Origin: a candidate division WWE3 bacterium UBA1397
GTDB lineage: Bacteria > Patescibacteriota > WWE3 > UBA101185 > UBA10185
DNA length: 27,923 nt
NCBI GenBank assembly: GCA_002305205.1
Contig: DBQJ01000027.1
Coordinates: forward strand, 2,942 to 30,864
Reading direction: 5' to 3'
Shown: positions 14,823 through 22,224 of the stretch, in pieces
How positions within the stretch are numbered: the stretch's first letter is position 1
Layout of the letters: the number at the start of each line of letters is the position of its first letter
Notes under the pieces: generated by a model
The model's input: only the letters and a program-made list of their open reading frames with translations
Told to the model about the DNA's origin: nothing
Databases searched by the model: none
Position numbers and translations under genes: made by a program

Positions 14823-14828
14823 TATATA
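14823..14828 (+). promoter_or_regulatory. -10 box TATATA, divergent from trxB
   Basis: TATATA ends 6 nt before the ATG at 14835. It is back to back with the trxB box, so the two divergent promoters lie within about 17 bp. Confidence 0.4.
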
Positions 14829-14834
14829 TATCCT

Positions 14835-15086
14835 ATGAAGAAAAAGACTGCCAAAAATAATATAAAAAAAGGGAAAGATAGTTTAGCTACAGATGTTATC
14901 TCTGTAGAATTGGATAATGAAGATCCTATTATAAGTACGGACGATGGATCATCTGAACTAGATCCTGATGTATTAAAGGTTATAAAACCCAATAAGAATA
15001 AAAAGATTATAGATACTACTGACTACATACCTGAATTGGAAAGAGAAGAATTTGATGAAAATTTAGACGGAAGCCAGAATTATTAA
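14835..15086 (+). CDS. Small acidic hypothetical protein
   Basis: 83 residues. A lysine-rich start (1-14) is followed by a strongly acidic, probably disordered body rich in Asp, Glu and Ser. No membrane segment or known motif is seen. It is followed after 11 nt by the PH/SHOCT gene, so the two probably share a transcript. The regular codon pattern, the promoter spacing and the tight downstream gene support it as real, but no function can be assigned. Confidence 0.6.
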   Translation: MKKKTAKNNIKKGKDSLATDVISVELDNEDPIISTDDGSSELDPDVLKVIKPNKNKKIIDTTDYIPELEREEFDENLDGSQNY

Positions 15087-15097
15087 TAATAATATTA

Positions 15098-15553
15098 ATG
15101 TCTAATCTATTGTTAGAATTAAAAGGGAACCCTGAATTTAATCGTACTATATGGCCCCCTAAGCTATTTGTATATGATGATCTTCTTATATACAAGAAAC
15201 GAAGCTGGTTTATTCTAAGAGAAATAACAATATCTTATAACCAAATAGCCAGAGTTACATTATCCAAGTCATTATTATTTGCACATTTGGAAATAGAAAC
15301 AACAGGAACAGATAATATTAGAATAAAATATATATCAAAAAGTAAAGGGAATTACGCAAAAAATATTATTGATCAGAAAATATATAGGTCTCATGCTAAA
15401 CACAATGCTCCTCCGGATAATAGTCAGCACAAAGTAATATCATACGAAAGATCCATGAACAGACTTAAAGAACTTGAGAATAAGGGAAAGATTTCACATA
15501 AAGAATATATAAAACAACAGAATGATCTTTTGAAAAAACTAAAGGAGTTTTGA
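15098..15553 (+). CDS. PH-like domain protein with C-terminal SHOCT domain
   Basis: 151 residues. The first part (about 18-95) is beta-rich, with KLFVYDDLLIYKKRSWFILR, ISYNQIARVTLSKSLLFAHL and a strand LEIETTGTDNIRIKYI, as in small bacterial PH-like domains. The end (about 120-149), RLKELENKGKISHKEYIKQ and LLKKLKEF, is a short helical SHOCT domain; SHOCT often links to oligomerisation or membrane-associated modules. No membrane helix is visible. The function is unknown. The gene ends just before the tRNA-Gly on the opposite strand. Confidence 0.75.
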   Translation: MSNLLLELKGNPEFNRTIWPPKLFVYDDLLIYKKRSWFILREITISYNQIARVTLSKSLLFAHLEIETTGTDNIRIKYISKSKGNYAKNIIDQKIYRSHAKHNAPPDNSQHKVISYERSMNRLKELENKGKISHKEYIKQQNDLLKKLKEF

Positions 15554-15563
15554 TGACTAAGAC

Positions 15564-15638
15564 TGGAGCGGCGGACCGGATTCGAACCGGCGACCTTCTC
15601 CTTGGAAGGGAGACATTCTACCACTGAACTACCGCCGC
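15564..15638 (-). tRNA. tRNA-Gly(UCC)
   Basis: Minus-strand cloverleaf: acceptor GCGGCGG pairs with CCGCCGC, D arm GTTCAGTGGTAGAAT, anticodon stem TCTCC/GGAGA with loop CTTCCAA giving anticodon UCC, and T arm CCGGTTCGAATCCGG. The discriminator is U at 15567 and the 3' CCA is encoded (15564-15566). Confidence 0.95.
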
Positions 15639-15657
15639 ATATTAGATAGTAAAATAC

Positions 15658-15686
15658 ATTCTACAATTCTGATATCATTTATTCAA
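15658..15686 (-). promoter_or_regulatory. Promoter of tRNA-Gly
   Basis: On the minus strand TTGAAT (15681-15686) and TAGAAT (15658-15663) are 17 nt apart; the mature tRNA starts 19 nt downstream. The -35 overlaps the A of the ATG of the divergent MFS gene. Confidence 0.55.
15673..15678 (+). promoter_or_regulatory. -10 box TATCAT of the MFS gene
   Basis: TATCAT ends 7 nt before the ATG at 15686, with no Shine-Dalgarno. It lies inside the spacer of the opposing tRNA-Gly promoter. Confidence 0.4.
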
Positions 15687-17005
15687 TGAGGATAATTAAA
15701 CCTGCCCGATCTTCAATATTTACTTCACTGGTTGTATTTTCTTTGGTTATCTTTTTTATAACTCTCGCAGACGGGATTATGGCATATATGGCTCCTGTAA
15801 CCATTGAAAGGAAAGTACACGATACTGCATATGTAGGGTTAATATTATCAATTTCTTCCTTTTTTGGTTTACTTTTGGATGTATTTACGGCTCATAAATT
15901 ATCATATAAAAGCCTTCATTTTTTTATGACTAAGGCCTTTTTATTTTCATTACTATTTCCAATATTACTGTTGTTTATTCCAAATAATACTATTCTGTTG
16001 GCACTGTCCATGATTATATGGTCTATTTATTATGAATTTATCGGATATTCAAAATATAATTTTGTTTATAAACATGTAGATACTAAGAAACATACTCAAG
16101 CATGGGCTACTCTGGTAACTTCAAGTTCAATAGCTTATATGCTTGGCCCCGGACTTGGTGTATTTCTATTAACAATATCGGGTAAACTTCCTTTCATATT
16201 TGCTATATTATGTGTATTTATATCAATATTTATTTACCTGTACCTTGTACGTAAGATGCAAAGAAGAAAACAGGGTAGAGTACTTCCTGATTTTCCTAAA
16301 AAAAACATAATTAAAGAATTCAAAGTTATAAAGATACTTCTTAAAAGATTATGGATATTAGTATTGTTTGTTGTGTGTGTTTCCTTAATCGATGTATTTA
16401 TGTGGACTATGGGAGTTTTATACATGAGTAAATTAAGTGAGAGCACTCCTCTGGGTGAATTACTTCTAGTAGTATATGGGATACCTGCATTATTCATAGG
16501 AATTGTTACTGAGAAGTTAAAGTTAGATGTTGGCAAGAAAAAAACAGCATTTACCTCAGCGGCTATGGCAGGGATATGCTTGGTATTTGTCGGTCTGAGT
16601 AAAAATATATATACAACGCTTTCCTTTGTATTTTTAACTGCCGTATTTTATGGTATATCAATAATTTTAATTGATGCAACATTTCAAGACTATGTAGCTA
16701 GAGCAAAGATTGTAGGTAATGATATTGTCAGTATACTTCAGTTCTCACATAATCTAGCATATTCATTTGGACCTATATTACTGGGGCTATCAGTTAAGTA
16801 TTTTGATTTTTCTAATACATTTCTTATTGTTGGTATATTATCAGCTGTAGTATCAATAATAGCTTTTATTATATCTCCAAGAAAGATAAAGATGCCGCAG
16901 AATGAAATAAATATTAAACTAAATGAACAAGATAGCACGGAGAATATAGGTGTAATAAGAATAATAGGAAAAGTACACAGATTAGTAAAAATAAAGGAGA
17001 AATAG
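15686..17005 (+). CDS. MFS transporter
   Basis: 439 residues with about 12 hydrophobic helices and a central basic loop (about 188-210) splitting two six-helix halves, the usual major facilitator layout. The start FFITLADGIMAYMAPVTIER resembles the MFS helix-1 and motif-A region in sugar or drug transporters. A polar tail of about 40 residues follows the last helix. The substrate cannot be told from sequence. No sugar-specific motif ties it to the glycosidase locus. The transcript may end at the weak hairpin after the gene, before the tRNA pair. Confidence 0.85.
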   Translation: MRIIKPARSSIFTSLVVFSLVIFFITLADGIMAYMAPVTIERKVHDTAYVGLILSISSFFGLLLDVFTAHKLSYKSLHFFMTKAFLFSLLFPILLLFIPNNTILLALSMIIWSIYYEFIGYSKYNFVYKHVDTKKHTQAWATLVTSSSIAYMLGPGLGVFLLTISGKLPFIFAILCVFISIFIYLYLVRKMQRRKQGRVLPDFPKKNIIKEFKVIKILLKRLWILVLFVVCVSLIDVFMWTMGVLYMSKLSESTPLGELLLVVYGIPALFIGIVTEKLKLDVGKKKTAFTSAAMAGICLVFVGLSKNIYTTLSFVFLTAVFYGISIILIDATFQDYVARAKIVGNDIVSILQFSHNLAYSFGPILLGLSVKYFDFSNTFLIVGILSAVVSIIAFIISPRKIKMPQNEINIKLNEQDSTENIGVIRIIGKVHRLVKIKEK

Positions 17006-17006
17006 A

Positions 17007-17030
17007 AGAGGATAAAATATCTTATCTTTT
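17007..17030 (+). terminator. Weak hairpin after the MFS gene
   Basis: GATAA (17011-17015) and TTATC (17022-17026) pair around a 6-nt loop. G-U and A-T pairs extend the stem, and TTTT follows. The T run overlaps the -35 of the tRNA promoter. Weak. Confidence 0.25.
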
Positions 17031-17056
17031 GATATATTAGATATTTAATGTAAAAT
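17029..17056 (+). promoter_or_regulatory. Promoter of the tRNA-Arg/tRNA-Leu pair
   Basis: TTGATA (17029-17034) and TAAAAT (17051-17056) with 16 nt between. The tRNA-Arg 5' end is 16 nt downstream. Confidence 0.55.
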
Positions 17057-17072
17057 CTATCTTGAAAAATAT

Positions 17073-17148
17073 GCCCTCGTAGCTCAAAGGATAGAGCAAT
17101 TCCCTTCTAAGGAAGAGGTTGTGGGTTCGACTCCCGCCGAGGGCGCCA
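17073..17148 (+). tRNA. tRNA-Arg(UCU)
   Basis: Acceptor GCCCTCG/CGAGGGC, D arm GCTCAAAGGATAGAGC, anticodon loop CTTCTAA giving UCU, and T arm GTGGGTTCGACTCCCGC. The encoded CCA ends at 17148. Confidence 0.95.
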
Positions 17149-17155
17149 TGTATTA

Positions 17156-17241
17156 GGGCGAGTGGTGGAATGGTATACACGAAAGACTTAAAATCTTTTG
17201 TCCGCAAGGATATAAGGGTTCGACTCCCTTCTCGCCCACCA
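17156..17241 (+). tRNA. tRNA-Leu(UAA)
   Basis: Class II tRNA of 86 nt. Acceptor GGGCGAG/CTCGCCC, anticodon stem AAAGA/TCTTT with loop CTTAAAA giving UAA, a long variable arm TGTCCGCAAGGATA and T arm AAGGGTTCGACTCCCTT. CCA is encoded. It is 7 nt after tRNA-Arg and co-transcribed with it. Confidence 0.95.
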
Positions 17242-17261
17242 GATTCTTCTGATAATAGCAA

Positions 17262-17462
17262 TTAATTCTTTACAAAATGCAATAAGTGCATTATAGGTTT
17301 TCTTTCACTTTCTTTATATCGATAAGACTTCTTCATTAACTCTTCGTTTGGGCACATATCTATATTTTCAATTAAGCTGAAGTTAGCACTCGACGCTTTT
17401 TCGACAATATACTTAGTAGTTCTAATAATATTTGCTAATTTAAAAATATAGATGTAATCTCG
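17262..17462 (-). pseudogene. Possible remnant ORF in the gap before the exporter operon
   Basis: The gap 17242-17516 holds no intact gene. On the minus strand a 66-codon open frame runs from the stop-bounded edge at 17462 to TAA at 17262. It is polar and plausible in composition (for example MCPNEELMKKSYRYKESERK near its end) but has no ATG near its 5' end and no promoter-start pair. It could be a decayed gene end or chance; I do not recognise a family. Confidence 0.2.
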
Positions 17463-17516
17463 TTAAGCAAATTATCATATACACCTAGTATTTATTAGAG
17501 AAGGGATATATAGAAC

Positions 17517-18740
17517 ATGAAAAATATCTCAAAAATTATATTAAAAAATAAAATACTGTTAATAAGTCTATCAATTATTCTACTAGTATTGTGTATATAT
17601 CTATTAAGAAAAAATAAATCAAATAATAAAGATATAGTCACTACAACATCAAAAGTTACCCAAGGGAGCATTAATTTGAGTGTATCGGCATCAGGAAAAA
17701 TAGAAACAGCTAACTATCTTGCAGTTACAACTAGTGTAAATGGGATTGTGAAAAAAGTACATGTACAGGAGGGTGATAAGGTAGTGAAAGGTCAAAAAAT
17801 AATGGAAATTATTTTAAATTCGGATGGGGAGGAAAATAGATTATCTGCATATGCATCATACTTAACAGCTAAAATTAATTTAAATAAAGCTAACAATGAT
17901 CTATTAACTAAAGAAACATCCTTAATAAACGAAGAAAATTTATTTGAAGATGAGAAAGTAGAGAATAGTTATCAAACAGAAGAAGAAAGAGATTCATATA
18001 AAATTGCGGAGAATTCATATCTGGTTGCCAAGTCAGAATACGACAGACAAAAAGAAGCAATAACACAGGCAGAGGTATCGCTAAATAAGGCGTGGCTATC
18101 ATATCAAGCCCAATCTCCCGTAATATTGGCTCCGGATAATGGGATAATATCAAATATTCTTGTAGTTGAAGGAATGAACATTTCGAACTCACTATCAGAA
18201 CGTACTTCATCTACTGTGGCATCAATAAGAAAAGAAGGTACACCCATAGCCAGTTTAAATATTACTGAGGTAGATATAAATAAAATAAAAGTAGGGCAAA
18301 AAGTAATTTTAGTATTAAACAGTATTGAGGGTAAAAATTTCTATGGTAAAGTAGTGGGGATAGATAAGATAGGCACTACATCCGCTGGAGTAGCAAATTA
18401 CCCGGTTATTGTAAAATTTGATGAAAGCTCAGATTTTGTATTACCAAACATGGGAGTAGATGCTGAAATTATAATAGAAGAAAAACAAGAAGTTATATTA
18501 GTACCAACACCTGCAATAAAAACACTAGGTAAAGAAACTACAGTTACAGTATTAAATAACAACCAACCTCAAAAAGTAGTTGTAGAGACAGGAATTTCAA
18601 ATAGTAAATTTACTGAGATAATATCTGGATTAAATATTGGAGATATTGTACAAATAGATGCACTTCCGATAGAAGGATTTAATAGTGATACTGACGATAG
18701 AAATATGAGAATGCCCGGCATGGGAGGTTTCATGAGATGA
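17517..18740 (+). CDS. MacA/HlyD-type membrane fusion (adaptor) protein
   Basis: 407 residues. An N-terminal membrane helix (about 13-30), then the biotinyl-lipoyl-like first half IETANYLAVTTSVNGIVKKV with VQEGDKVVKGQKI (about 61-95). A long coiled-coil hairpin follows (about 108-195), then the second lipoyl half SPVILAPDNGIISNILVVEG, a beta-barrel VGQKVILVLNSI and a membrane-proximal domain. The glycine- and methionine-rich end MRMPGMGGFMR is common in MacA-like adaptors. In diderms this family bridges to an outer-membrane channel; in monoderm-like CPR cells it probably extends the permease outside the cell. The stop overlaps the ATPase start (ATGA), so translation is coupled. Confidence 0.88.
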   Translation: MKNISKIILKNKILLISLSIILLVLCIYLLRKNKSNNKDIVTTTSKVTQGSINLSVSASGKIETANYLAVTTSVNGIVKKVHVQEGDKVVKGQKIMEIILNSDGEENRLSAYASYLTAKINLNKANNDLLTKETSLINEENLFEDEKVENSYQTEEERDSYKIAENSYLVAKSEYDRQKEAITQAEVSLNKAWLSYQAQSPVILAPDNGIISNILVVEGMNISNSLSERTSSTVASIRKEGTPIASLNITEVDINKIKVGQKVILVLNSIEGKNFYGKVVGIDKIGTTSAGVANYPVIVKFDESSDFVLPNMGVDAEIIIEEKQEVILVPTPAIKTLGKETTVTVLNNNQPQKVVVETGISNSKFTEIISGLNIGDIVQIDALPIEGFNSDTDDRNMRMPGMGGFMR

Positions 18741-19426
18741 TACCTTTGATTGACGTTAAAGGTATTACAAAGATATACAATGGTGGTGAAATAGCAACAA
18801 AGGCATTATCAGATGTATCGTTTGAGATAGAAAAAGGTGAATTTGTTGCTATTGTAGGTCCATCCGGATCAGGTAAATCAACTTTGATGCATATTCTTGG
18901 ATGCTTAGATATCCCTACATCAGGTACTTATATAATAAACGGTAGAAATGTTGAAAATATGAATGATGATGAATTAGCAAATATACGTAATAAAGAGATA
19001 GGTTTTGTTTTTCAAGCATATAACCTTTTATCAAGAACAACATCTATAAAGAATGTATGTTTGCCTATGATTTATGCCGGAATACCTAAAACAGAAAGGT
19101 ATGAAAGAGCAAAGAAACTACTTATATCCGTGGGTTTGGGAAACAAATTGTTTAACTCACCCAATCAATTATCCGGTGGGGAAAAACAAAGAGTAGCTAT
19201 TGCTAGATCTATGGCTACAGAACCAAGTATTATTCTTGCGGATGAACCCACAGGTAATCTTGCTTCAAAACAAAGTATGGAGATTATGGATATTTTTGAT
19301 GAATTAAATATAAAAGGAAATACAATAATATTAATTACACACGAAGAAAATATAGCTAAAAGAGCTAAAAGGATAATATCCATTATGGATGGAAAAATTG
19401 TTAACGATACAGGCAGATTAAATTAA
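18737..19426 (+). CDS. ABC transporter ATPase, MacB/LolD type
   Basis: 229 residues with all ABC motifs: Walker A GPSGSGKST, Q-loop FQAYNLL, signature LSGGEKQRVAIARS, Walker B IILADEPTGNL and the switch histidine in ITHEE. The size and sequence match the stand-alone ATPases that pair with FtsX/MacB-type permeases and drive mechanotransmission rather than classical pumping. The start overlaps the adaptor gene by 4 nt, with GGGAGG about 11 nt upstream. The permease follows 11 nt after the stop. Confidence 0.95.
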   Translation: MIPLIDVKGITKIYNGGEIATKALSDVSFEIEKGEFVAIVGPSGSGKSTLMHILGCLDIPTSGTYIINGRNVENMNDDELANIRNKEIGFVFQAYNLLSRTTSIKNVCLPMIYAGIPKTERYERAKKLLISVGLGNKLFNSPNQLSGGEKQRVAIARSMATEPSIILADEPTGNLASKQSMEIMDIFDELNIKGNTIILITHEENIAKRAKRIISIMDGKIVNDTGRLN

Positions 19427-19437
19427 AGGACATTAAT

Positions 19438-20658
19438 ATGAAATTATTGGAAATATTGGAAGAAAGTATATTAGTATTAAAGACAAATAGAATGAGAACC
19501 GTATTATCTGTGCTGGGTATAATAATTGGTATAGGATCTGTAATTTCATTAATAACATTAGGGGAAGCAAGTCAACAGAGTGTAAAAGAAAGAATACAGT
19601 CTTTAGGATCGAATTTAATAACTATATCCCCGGGAGGAACTCAATCAGGATTTCTTAGAGGAGGTCCGGATGATGCAAAAACATTGAAATACAATGATGC
19701 GTTAGAGATAGAAAAATCCGATCGATTAACTACCGTAGATAAAGTTGCAGCATCGTATTCATCACGTGCGCAAATTTCTTTTCAGGAAAATAACATGAAT
19801 ACAAACGTTATAGGTATAACAGAAAATTATTTTTCTTTAAGAAATATCGAGATTGAATATGGGGTAGGGATAACACAAAAAGATATTGGTACCAGCTCAA
19901 AAGTAGTTGTGATAGGAAACGGAGTTATAGAAGAATTATTTACCGGTAAAGTAAATCCAATAGGGCAGGGTATTAGAATTGATGGAAATTCATTTAAAAT
20001 TATTGGTATAACAAAGTCAAAAGGGTCGGAGATGGTATCATCGGATAATAGTGTATTTATTCCATTAACTACAGCACAGAAGGTATTATATGGTATCGAT
20101 CACGTGACTAGCATATTAGTTAGTGCAAAAAATGAAGAATTGATTGATCCTGCAATGAATCAATTAGGATACTTATTGTTAGAATTACACGGTATAAAAA
20201 ATCCTGAAGATGCAGATTTCTCGATTACATCTCAAGAGGACTTATTAGAAACAGTAAGTGAGATAACAGGAACATTTACTACCTTATTAACAGGTATAGC
20301 TGCCATATCTCTTGTGGTAGGAGGTATAGGAATAATGAATATAATGCTGGTTACCGTAACTGAAAGAACCAGAGAAATAGGTATTAGAAAAGCACTAGGC
20401 GCTAAGAGAAAGACAATTACCAAACAGTTTTTAGTTGAGTCTATAGTCTTAACACTTACCGGAGGTGTATTGGGTTTGTTACTCGGGATAGGAGTTTCTC
20501 TAATAATTACAAAAACAATGGGCCTTCCGTCAGTTATATCAATTACATCCATATCACTAGCAGTAGGAGTATCCTGTTTAATTGGAATAATATTCGGTTG
20601 GTATCCCGCACATAGGGCATCAAAACTACAACCAATAGAAGCTTTACGATATGAGTAG
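19438..20658 (+). CDS. MacB/FtsX-type ABC permease
   Basis: 406 residues. The first helix (about 19-42), with RTVLSVLGIIIGIGSVISL, is followed by a large extracytoplasmic MacB_PCD domain (about 43-270). Three C-terminal helices follow, including VVGGIGIMNIMLVTVTERTREIGIRKALGA (about 291-320), the coupling region of the FtsX family. YPAHRASKLQPIEALRYE is the standard MacB end. With the adaptor and ATPase it completes a MacAB-like exporter for peptides, drugs or lipids; the cargo is unknown. AAAGGA lies 7 nt before the ATG, as expected inside an operon. Confidence 0.93.
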   Translation: MKLLEILEESILVLKTNRMRTVLSVLGIIIGIGSVISLITLGEASQQSVKERIQSLGSNLITISPGGTQSGFLRGGPDDAKTLKYNDALEIEKSDRLTTVDKVAASYSSRAQISFQENNMNTNVIGITENYFSLRNIEIEYGVGITQKDIGTSSKVVVIGNGVIEELFTGKVNPIGQGIRIDGNSFKIIGITKSKGSEMVSSDNSVFIPLTTAQKVLYGIDHVTSILVSAKNEELIDPAMNQLGYLLLELHGIKNPEDADFSITSQEDLLETVSEITGTFTTLLTGIAAISLVVGGIGIMNIMLVTVTERTREIGIRKALGAKRKTITKQFLVESIVLTLTGGVLGLLLGIGVSLIITKTMGLPSVISITSISLAVGVSCLIGIIFGWYPAHRASKLQPIEALRYE

Positions 20659-20685
20659 AAAATTTATATTTTTCATAGAGTTTAT

Positions 20686-21171
20686 TTAGTTACGTCTGTG
20701 TAAATTATTATTTTTACCTATCTTATATACATTACTATTCCAATCTATATTCCTCATTGGCCCTCTTTTAAACCATATTTCATCCAAGCCTAAAAGATTA
20801 ATAATTAACGATGATATTAATATTGCTAATACTACTGCAACAATAACAATGTATCTATTATTCTTATAAGAGAATTCGTATCTTCTTAATAAGATATACC
20901 CGGTAATAATAAATAGAATAGCTAGAATTGGGATCCATACAGGAAATGATTCCAGCATAGAATTGATTCTTCCGATTCCCGGACCCTTTTTATGAATTAA
21001 AAACATTGTTAGATTAGTCAGAAATATTAATCCAAATAATGACCCTATTAATCCTATAAATGATATTATTGATCCGGCTATAAAATACCACTTAGGTTTC
21101 ATTTTTAATTCACCGGATTTCACTTTATTCATTATTAAATTTTTTATTTCTAATTCATTTGTGTTTGACAT
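20686..21171 (-). CDS. Three-helix membrane protein, putative anti-sigma factor
   Basis: 161 residues. An N-terminal cytoplasmic helix (1-24: ELEIKNLIMNKVKSGELKMK) precedes three membrane helices (about 28-55, 74-93 and 103-126), and the C-terminal 35 residues are polar. The start overlaps the end of the sigma factor gene by 22 bp, so the two are translation-coupled. Gene order and the cytoplasmic N-terminus followed by membrane helices suggest an anti-sigma factor that holds the ECF sigma at the membrane. No ASD zinc motif is visible, so the function is inferred from context alone. Confidence 0.6.
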   Translation of the reverse strand: MSNTNELEIKNLIMNKVKSGELKMKPKWYFIAGSIISFIGLIGSLFGLIFLTNLTMFLIHKKGPGIGRINSMLESFPVWIPILAILFIITGYILLRRYEFSYKNNRYIVIVAVVLAILISSLIINLLGLDEIWFKRGPMRNIDWNSNVYKIGKNNNLHRRN

Positions 21172-21698
21172 ATCTCCCTCATTATTAATTTAGCCCTTTT
21201 TAGTCTTATAGCTACTGTTCCTAACGGTATTCTTAAAATATCACTTATTTCTTCATAGGATTTATTATCAAGATAATATAAAGATATGATTTCTCTATAT
21301 ATCGGTTTCATTCTACCTAAGCATTTGTGAGTATCGTGAATAAGCTCTTCTTTAACATACTCATCTTCTATATCAATATTACTACCGTAATCCATATTAA
21401 TATCCAAGTATGTTGTTTTTTTATACTTATTGATAATATTCATAACCTCGTTGTGAACTATGCGGTATATCCAGCTTGAAAATATCATCTTTATATTAAA
21501 ACCATTCAAATTAATAAATGCCTTTATAAAACTATCCTGCACAACATCATTAACCTTATGCTCATCTCTTAACATATAATTAGCATATCTTTTTAATTTA
21601 TCCTCATATCTATCTATAATATATGTATAAAGGTCTTTATTTCCTTTTCTGACCATATCTATAATTTCCTCATCACTTTTGTTTTTAAATTCATCCAT
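21150..21698 (-). CDS. ECF-type RNA polymerase sigma factor
   Basis: 182 residues with two sigma domains only. Region 2 spans about 20-92, with VVQDSFIKAF (52-61) and SSWIYRIVHNEVMN (74-87). Region 4 spans about 126-176, with YREIISLYYLDNKSYEEISDILRIPLGTVAIRLKRAK as the helix-turn-helix segment (described as 134-170). Region 1 and region 3 are absent, as in ECF sigmas. TATGAT (21705-21710, minus strand) lies 6 nt before the ATG and there is no Shine-Dalgarno. A perfect 11-bp inverted repeat overlaps the region where its -35 would lie. The upstream gene encodes a small secreted protein and the downstream one a membrane protein. Confidence 0.93.
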   Translation of the reverse strand: MDEFKNKSDEEIIDMVRKGNKDLYTYIIDRYEDKLKRYANYMLRDEHKVNDVVQDSFIKAFINLNGFNIKMIFSSWIYRIVHNEVMNIINKYKKTTYLDINMDYGSNIDIEDEYVKEELIHDTHKCLGRMKPIYREIISLYYLDNKSYEEISDILRIPLGTVAIRLKRAKLIMREICQTQMN

Positions 21699-21704
21699 AA
21701 GATA

Positions 21705-21710
21705 ATCATA
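21705..21710 (-). promoter_or_regulatory. -10 box TATGAT of the sigma gene
   Basis: On the minus strand TATGAT plus 6 nt precedes ATG 21698. The 17-nt spacer and -35 position fall inside the hairpin 21719-21749. Confidence 0.45.
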
Positions 21711-21718
21711 TTTTACAT

Positions 21719-21749
21719 TACACCCCGTATTTAAATATTACGGGGTGTA
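21719..21749. terminator. Perfect 11-bp inverted repeat between secreted-peptide and sigma genes
   Basis: TACACCCCGTA (21719-21729) and TACGGGGTGTA (21739-21749) with a 9-nt loop. It starts 13 nt after the stop of the secreted-peptide gene, as a terminator would, but no T run follows on the minus strand. It also overlaps the expected -35 region of the sigma promoter, so it could be an operator or a stabilising 3' hairpin. Confidence 0.55.
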
Positions 21750-21761
21750 TATGTGCTATCC

Positions 21762-22142
21762 TTAATTACTATATCTACAGTTTCCATTCATATTCTGACC
21801 AAGACCTTTACCAGCTGTACTATTTAATCCTAAACCCAATTCATTTCTTATCTTTTTAGCTTCTTCAATATTACCTTCAAGCATTAATCTATGAGCTTGA
21901 GAAAATTTAGGAAAATTACTTTCATTAATAACCTGGGATACCCTTCCTCTACCCCGCATAAGTGACTTCCATGAATTATAGTCATTATTCTCAAAAGCTT
22001 TAAGCATAGCTTCATGTCTTTCTTCAGTATAATTGGGACCTTTTACCGTAGGGTCTCCTCTATAAGCAAAAGCTTTAGTAGAAGATAATATTAACGCTGT
22101 TACTGCTAACATAATACTTAGGTATATAAATTTACTTTTCAT
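21762..22142 (-). CDS. Small secreted protein of the sigma module
   Basis: 126 residues. A signal peptide (about 1-26, ending near KAFAYRG) is followed by a mature helical protein: YTEERHEAMLKAFENNDYNSW (38-58), then QAHRLMLEGNIEEAKKIRNELGLG (about 82-105) and a Gly/Asn-rich end. No named family is recognised. Helical, charged small exported proteins like this recall envelope-stress proteins, but that is only analogy. Translation is driven by an almost complete anti-SD match (22148-22158), so high expression is likely. It lies directly upstream of the ECF sigma gene and may be its target. Confidence 0.7.
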   Translation of the reverse strand: MKSKFIYLSIMLAVTALILSSTKAFAYRGDPTVKGPNYTEERHEAMLKAFENNDYNSWKSLMRGRGRVSQVINESNFPKFSQAHRLMLEGNIEEAKKIRNELGLGLNSTAGKGLGQNMNGNCRYSN

Positions 22143-22147
22143 CTTAA

Positions 22148-22158
22148 ATCACCTCCTT
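22148..22158 (-). promoter_or_regulatory. Full-length Shine-Dalgarno AAGGAGGTGAT
   Basis: On the minus strand 11 nt match the 16S anti-SD complement, 5 nt before ATG 22142. It shows that anti-SD pairing works in this organism although most genes do not use it. Confidence 0.8.
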
Positions 22159-22224
22159 AATTAATCTACTATAAGTAATACAAGGAAGGGGCTATTTTTC
22201 TTTCAATGGGGTAGGGGATTACTT

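Noticed and set aside
15424..15624. 66-codon minus-strand open frame
   Set aside because: It covers tRNA-Gly and the antisense of the PH/SHOCT gene; an artefact.
17037..17261. 74-codon minus-strand open frame
   Set aside because: It runs through both tRNA-Arg and tRNA-Leu in antisense and is explained by them.
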